Below are positions 14,835-18,212 of a stretch of 18,212 bases of DNA, piece after piece. Source of the DNA: JBNKFQ01 sp050289385 (GTDB taxonomy: Bacteria; Pseudomonadota; Gammaproteobacteria; Pseudomonadales; Porticoccaceae); assembly GCA_050289385.1 (NCBI GenBank), contig JBNKFQ010000048.1:1-18212 (forward strand). The letters run 5' to 3'. The position numbers and the translations under genes were made by a program. How positions within the stretch are numbered: position 1 is the stretch's first letter; every line of letters starts with the position of its first letter. Below the pieces are notes generated by a model, which was given only the letters and a program-made list of their open reading frames with translations, made no database searches and was not told the DNA's origin.

Positions 14835-15848
14835 ATGACACAGATGAATATGATTCAGGCCCTGAATTCGGCCATGGATGAATTGCTCAAACGCGATCCC
14901 AATGTACTGATTTTTGGCGAAGACGTGGGGTATTTTGGCGGGGTGTTTCGCACCACCGCAGGCCTGCAGGCAAAGCACGGCAAACAGCGCGTTTTTGATA
15001 CGCCGATCGCGGAGGGCGGCCTTGTTGCGGCTGCCATCGGTATGGGTGCAAACGGATTGCGGCCAGTGGTGGAAATTCAGTTTGCCGATTACATTTACCC
15101 CGCTTATGACCAAATTGTCAGTGAGTTGGCGCGATTGCGTTATCGCAGTAATGGCATGTTTACCGCGCCAGTAACTATTCGTTCGCCGTGCGGCGGCGGG
15201 ATTTGGGGAGGGCAGACGCATTCGCAGAGTCCCGAGGCGTGCTTTACTCATGCGGCTGGGCTCAAGGTGGTGATGCCAAGCAACCCCTACGATGCAAAAG
15301 GGCTTCTGATCAGCGCCATCGAAGATGACGATCCGGTGATTTTTCTGGAACCCAAGCGAATTTATAACGGGCCATTTGACGGCGATCCGAACAAGCCGTC
15401 CCAGCCCTGGAGTTCTCACCCCAAAGGTGAGGTGCCCGACGGCCATTACCATGTTCCCATCGGTGTTGCCGATATCGTTAAAGAGGGCTCTGATGTCACT
15501 CTGGTTGCTTATGGCACTATGGTGTTTGTTGCCCAAGCTGCGGCCGAACGCATGGGCATTGACGCCGAAATTATTGATTTGCGCAGTCTGGTACCGCTGG
15601 ATATCGAGACTGTGACAAAGTCAGTGCAAAAAACCGGGCGCTGTGTGGTGCTGCAGGAAGCGACTCGAACCAGTGGGTTTGGGGCGGAGCTGTCGGCGCA
15701 GATCCAGGAGGAGTGTTTCTGGAGTCTGGAAGCGCCCATTGAGCGTGTAACCGGTTGGGACACTCCCTACCCACACGCGCAGGAATGGAGCTACTTCCCG
15801 GGACAGGATCGAGTGATTGATGCTTTGCAACGGGTACTGGAGAACTGA
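14835..15848 (+). CDS. bkdA2: Branched-chain 2-oxo acid dehydrogenase E1 component, beta subunit
   Basis: This is the partner subunit of E1, a transketolase-type protein of 337 residues, close to the family length. Seen in order: M-N-M-I-Q-A-L-N-S-A-M-D, the F-G-E-D-V-G-Y-F-G-G-V-F-R loop, F-D-T-P-I-A-E near residue 55, E-I-Q-F-A-D-Y-I-Y-P-A-Y-D-Q, R-S-P-C-G-G-G-I-W-G-G-Q-T-H-S-Q-S-P-E, then P-S-N-P-Y-D-A-K-G-L, the C-terminal domain with E-I-I-D-L-R-S-L-V-P-L-D, and T-G-W-D-T-P-Y-P. Start and stop are fused to its neighbours (TAA-ATG before, one base between stop and ATG after), so the three subunits are surely one translated unit. Confidence 0.96.
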   Translation: MTQMNMIQALNSAMDELLKRDPNVLIFGEDVGYFGGVFRTTAGLQAKHGKQRVFDTPIAEGGLVAAAIGMGANGLRPVVEIQFADYIYPAYDQIVSELARLRYRSNGMFTAPVTIRSPCGGGIWGGQTHSQSPEACFTHAAGLKVVMPSNPYDAKGLLISAIEDDDPVIFLEPKRIYNGPFDGDPNKPSQPWSSHPKGEVPDGHYHVPIGVADIVKEGSDVTLVAYGTMVFVAQAAAERMGIDAEIIDLRSLVPLDIETVTKSVQKTGRCVVLQEATRTSGFGAELSAQIQEECFWSLEAPIERVTGWDTPYPHAQEWSYFPGQDRVIDALQRVLEN

Positions 15849-15849
15849 A

Positions 15850-17097
15850 ATGGGTAAATACGTATTCAAGCTACCGGATTTGGGCGAAGGCACGGTTGAG
15901 TCAGAAGTGGTGGAATGGTACGTGCAACCGGGGGATCAGGTTGCCGAAGACCAGCATATCGCCGACGTAATGACCGACAAGGCCACTGTAGAAATCAGTT
16001 CTCCTGTTGCCGGCACGGTAGATTCCGTGGGTGGGGCAGCTGGTGCGGTTATTGCCGTTGGCTCGCCATTGATTGTATTTCAGGTGGAAGGCCCAGGTAA
16101 TGCATCTGGCGAAGTTGTTGTGCCGGAAGTCAAAGAGGAAACGGCTGCTCCTGTAACGACAGAACCCGCCTCTGTTGAGCCAAAACCTGCACCCAAAGTT
16201 GCTTCGTCCGCTCCGACAGTTGCCGCTTCTGGCAAAAAAGCGCTGGCGTCGCCCTCTGTTCGCAAACGTGCGCTCGACGCTGATATAGATTTGGCTTCTG
16301 TGCCTGGCTCCGGCCCCGCTGGCCGTGTCGTGCACGAAGATCTGGACGCTTTTATTGCGTCCGGTGGCAGGTTGGCTGGCGTGGCGACCAAAGCAAAGCG
16401 CACGGGTGTTGAAGAAATTCCGGTGCGCGGTTTGCGTCGCATCATCGCCGAAAAAATGCAGCAGTCCAAACGCCAGATTCCTCATTTTACTTACGTCGAA
16501 GAGGTGGATGTCACCGAGCTGGAAGCCCTGCGTCAGCACCTTAATGCCAACCGCCAGCCCCACCAGCCAAAGCTCACCTTGCTGCCCTTCATCATGCAGG
16601 CGCTGGTTAAGGCCGTGCAGGTATTCCCCCAGTTTAACGCCACGTTTGACGACACCAACAATGTGATTACCCGCTACCAGGGGGTACACCTTGGCATTGC
16701 GGCACAGACAAATGACGGCTTGAAAGTGCCGGTGGTCAAGCATGCCGAGGCTCTGGATGTGTGGGAATGTGCGCAGGAAATGCTGCGAGTGTCTGAAGCC
16801 GCCAAAAATAATACAGCCACCAAAGATGAGTTAACGGGTGGTTCTATCACAATCACCAGTCTCGGTCCCCTGGGCGGTGTCGTTCACACTCCGGTGATCA
16901 ATTATCCGGAAGTGGCAATCATTGGCACCAACAAAATGGTTGAGCGCCCCATAGTTATTAACGGAGAAATTGTGGTTCGCAAAATGATGAACCTTTCTTC
17001 GTCTTTTGATCATCGCGTGGTGGATGGTTATGACGCGGCACAATTGATTCAGAAAATAAAAGTAATGCTGGAACATCCGGCGACGATATTTATTTGA
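15850..17097 (+). CDS. bkdB: Branched-chain 2-oxo acid dehydrogenase E2 (lipoamide acyltransferase)
   Basis: E2 forms the core of the complex and transfers the acyl group from lipoyl-lysine to CoA. The 415 residues divide into one N-terminal lipoyl domain (lipoylated Lys44 in M-T-D-K-A-T-V-E) and an Ala/Pro/Thr-rich hinge. A peripheral-subunit-binding domain follows from about 131 to 169 (S-P-S-V-R-K-R-A, then G-S-G-P-A-G-R-V), then another hinge. The catalytic domain ends with F-D-H-R-V-V-D-G, giving His388 and Asp392 as the catalytic pair. I start at the ATG at 15850, one base after the E1-beta stop; an in-frame ATG 11 codons upstream lies inside the preceding gene. After the stop a repeat element begins almost at once, before the E3 gene. 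Confidence 0.96.
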   Translation: MGKYVFKLPDLGEGTVESEVVEWYVQPGDQVAEDQHIADVMTDKATVEISSPVAGTVDSVGGAAGAVIAVGSPLIVFQVEGPGNASGEVVVPEVKEETAAPVTTEPASVEPKPAPKVASSAPTVAASGKKALASPSVRKRALDADIDLASVPGSGPAGRVVHEDLDAFIASGGRLAGVATKAKRTGVEEIPVRGLRRIIAEKMQQSKRQIPHFTYVEEVDVTELEALRQHLNANRQPHQPKLTLLPFIMQALVKAVQVFPQFNATFDDTNNVITRYQGVHLGIAAQTNDGLKVPVVKHAEALDVWECAQEMLRVSEAAKNNTATKDELTGGSITITSLGPLGGVVHTPVINYPEVAIIGTNKMVERPIVINGEIVVRKMMNLSSSFDHRVVDGYDAAQLIQKIKVMLEHPATIFI

Positions 17098-17251
17098 CGT
17101 TGGATGTTCGATGTTGGATGTTCGACGAGCAGGTCTTCGACCTGCCGGGGCTACGCCCCGCACCTTCGGCACATAAAGGCCGAGCGCAGCGATGGCCCGA
17201 AGCTTTTCGTCGAACGTCCAACGTCCAACATCGAACATCGAACATCGAACA
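17098..17251. repeat. Palindromic element with inverted 7-bp arrays between E2 and E3
   Basis: The gap between bkdB and lpdV is a structured repeat. The left end (17098-17128) holds three 7-bp units of the form GA(T/C)GTT(C/G) type. The right end (17207-17251) is its reverse complement, expanded to five units: TCGTCG, then AACGTCC twice, AACATCG three times, then AAC. Between them are two perfect hairpins, GCAGGTC/GACCTGC (17129-17145) and CGGGGC/GCCCCG (17146-17160), and a CTTCGG/CCGAAG pair (17164-17169, 17197-17202). Minus-strand translation gives peptides like C-S-M-F-D-V-G-R-W-T-F-D and S-N-I-E-H-P-T-S-N. These are known to me as recurrent spurious peptides from dispersed repeats in several phyla. 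It has no transposase. Confidence 0.8.
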
Positions 17252-17271
17252 CTAATTGAAACGAGCAAAAA

Positions 17272-18212
17272 ATGGCAACATCAAAAAACTGCAAAGTTCT
17301 GGTAGTCGGTGCTGGCCCCGGCGGTTACGTGGCCGCTATTCGCGCCGGCCAACTCGGTCTTGATACAATTATTGTAGAAGCAGCCCGGCCGGGAGGTACT
17401 TGCCTCAATGTCGGTTGTATACCATCCAAGGCGATGATTCATGCCGCCACCCGTTTTGAAGAACTGAGCCGACACTGTGGTGACGACGGGCACATGGGTA
17501 TTCGTCTGGCGGATAAACCGGAAGTCAGTATGGCGGGTGTGGTGGCGTGGAAAGACGGCATCGTAAAAAAACTGACAAACGGTATCGGAGCCCTTCTCAA
17601 AAAGGCCAAAGTCGAGCGCATAGAGGGCTGGGCAAAATTTCGCGATGGTAAAACCTGCGAGGTCACTCTTGTTGATAAAACGGGCAAAAAAAGTATTGTC
17701 AGTATTACCGCAGAGCATGTGATTCTGGCAAACGGTTCTGTTTCTACCGAACTGCCATTTATGCCCTGGGGCGGTAATGTTATTTCTTCTACCGAAGCGC
17801 TGAGTCTTACCGACGTGCCGGAAAATCTGGTGGTTGTGGGGGCAGGGTACATCGGTCTTGAAATGGGCATGGCATTTCGAAAACTGGGTTCCACTGTTAC
17901 TTTTGTTGAAGCACTGGACCGTATTTTGCCTATTTACGACAAGGAAATGACCCGTCCAATTGAGATGTGGCTGAAGAAACACAAGGTTGCGGTTCATTTG
18001 AAGGCCAAGGCCAAAGGCGCCGTTGAAAAAGATGGCAAAACATATCTTCAGTACACCGACGCCAGCGGCGAAGAAAAAGAGGTCGTTGCCGACAAGATTC
18101 TGGTTACCGTGGGGCGTCGCCCCAACACGCAGAACTGGGGTTTGGAAAACATGTGTGTGGACATGGCAGGTCCGTTTATCAAAGTAGATAACCAGTGTCG
18201 TACATCCATGAA
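17272..18212 (+). CDS. lpdV: Dihydrolipoamide dehydrogenase E3 of the branched-chain complex (3' end outside window)
   Basis: E3 is the FAD enzyme that re-oxidises the dihydrolipoyl group of E2 with NAD+. The first 313 residues are present; the gene runs off the right edge. Visible features are the FAD-binding G-A-G-P-G-G at 13-18, the redox disulfide G-G-T-C-L-N-V-G-C-I-P-S-K with Cys44 and Cys49, and the NAD-binding G-A-G-Y-I-G at 190-195. Also present are E-A-L-D-R-I-L-P and, near the end, V-T-V-G-R-R-P-N-T. The E-L-P-F-M-P-W-G-G and S-S-T-E-A-L pattern is closer to the branched-chain-specific LpdV than to the general Lpd, in keeping with its place in the operon. The ATG at 17272 has only a weak ribosome site (CGAG), about 20 bases after the repeat element. 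Confidence 0.94.
   Translation, partial: MATSKNCKVLVVGAGPGGYVAAIRAGQLGLDTIIVEAARPGGTCLNVGCIPSKAMIHAATRFEELSRHCGDDGHMGIRLADKPEVSMAGVVAWKDGIVKKLTNGIGALLKKAKVERIEGWAKFRDGKTCEVTLVDKTGKKSIVSITAEHVILANGSVSTELPFMPWGGNVISSTEALSLTDVPENLVVVGAGYIGLEMGMAFRKLGSTVTFVEALDRILPIYDKEMTRPIEMWLKKHKVAVHLKAKAKGAVEKDGKTYLQYTDASGEEKEVVADKILVTVGRRPNTQNWGLENMCVDMAGPFIKVDNQCRTSM

Noticed and set aside
17098..17251. Short repeated units considered as a CRISPR-like array
   Set aside because: Units are 7 bp, contiguous, without spacers, and arranged as two inverted arms; no cas genes are present.
16831..17268. A 145-codon minus-strand frame reading S-M-F-D-V-G-R-W-T-F-D and S-N-I-E-H-P-T-S-N
   Set aside because: It is the translation of the inverted heptamer repeat element plus antisense of bkdB; not a protein gene.

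Overview
The window is a piece of a gammaproteobacterial chromosome. The first block (lolB, TPR lipoprotein, then divergent hemA-prfA-prmC) has the gene order of the Pseudomonas lolB / PA4667-like / hemA / prfA / prmC neighbourhood. The rhlB and branched-chain keto acid dehydrogenase genes are also of the Pseudomonas/Cellvibrio type. GC content looks moderate (about half, by eye). I place it in the Pseudomonadales/Cellvibrionales area, but genus cannot be read from the sequence.

Layout. (1) 21-2339, minus strand: the outer-membrane lipoprotein insertion factor LolB and, abutting it with no gap, a 576-residue TPR lipoprotein. (2) 2575-5854, plus strand: hemA, prfA and prmC, linking the first step of tetrapyrrole synthesis with release factor 1 and the methylase that modifies its GGQ glutamine. 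A palindromic intergenic repeat of the widespread spurious 'HSRESGN' type sits between hemA and prfA and ends a few bases before the prfA ribosome site. (3) 5869-7936, minus strand: an AMMECR1-domain protein and a MATE-family exporter. (4) 8194-9947: a DoxX-family membrane protein facing a decayed locus. The decayed part is a PQQ-dependent quinohemoprotein alcohol dehydrogenase reduced to three short islands, and the DNA-binding end of an AraC-family regulator broken by a one-base frameshift. (5) 10072-11406, plus strand: the DEAD-box RNA helicase rhlB, with a good extended -10 promoter and no ATG start. (6) 11451-13177: cysZ (minus) divergent from a small AsmA-like membrane-anchored protein (plus). 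(7) 13596-18212, plus strand: the branched-chain 2-oxo acid dehydrogenase operon E1-alpha, E1-beta, E2 and E3 (E3 runs off the window). The first three genes are tightly coupled. A 150-bp element with inverted arrays of 7-bp repeats and internal hairpins separates E2 from E3.

Most of the window is conserved housekeeping and catabolic sequence. I did not find a new defence or biosynthetic system. The parts worth a second look are the two palindromic repeat elements inserted inside operons, the eroding PQQ-dehydrogenase/AraC locus, the non-ATG start of rhlB, and a tandem 18-bp duplication inside the AMMECR1 gene.
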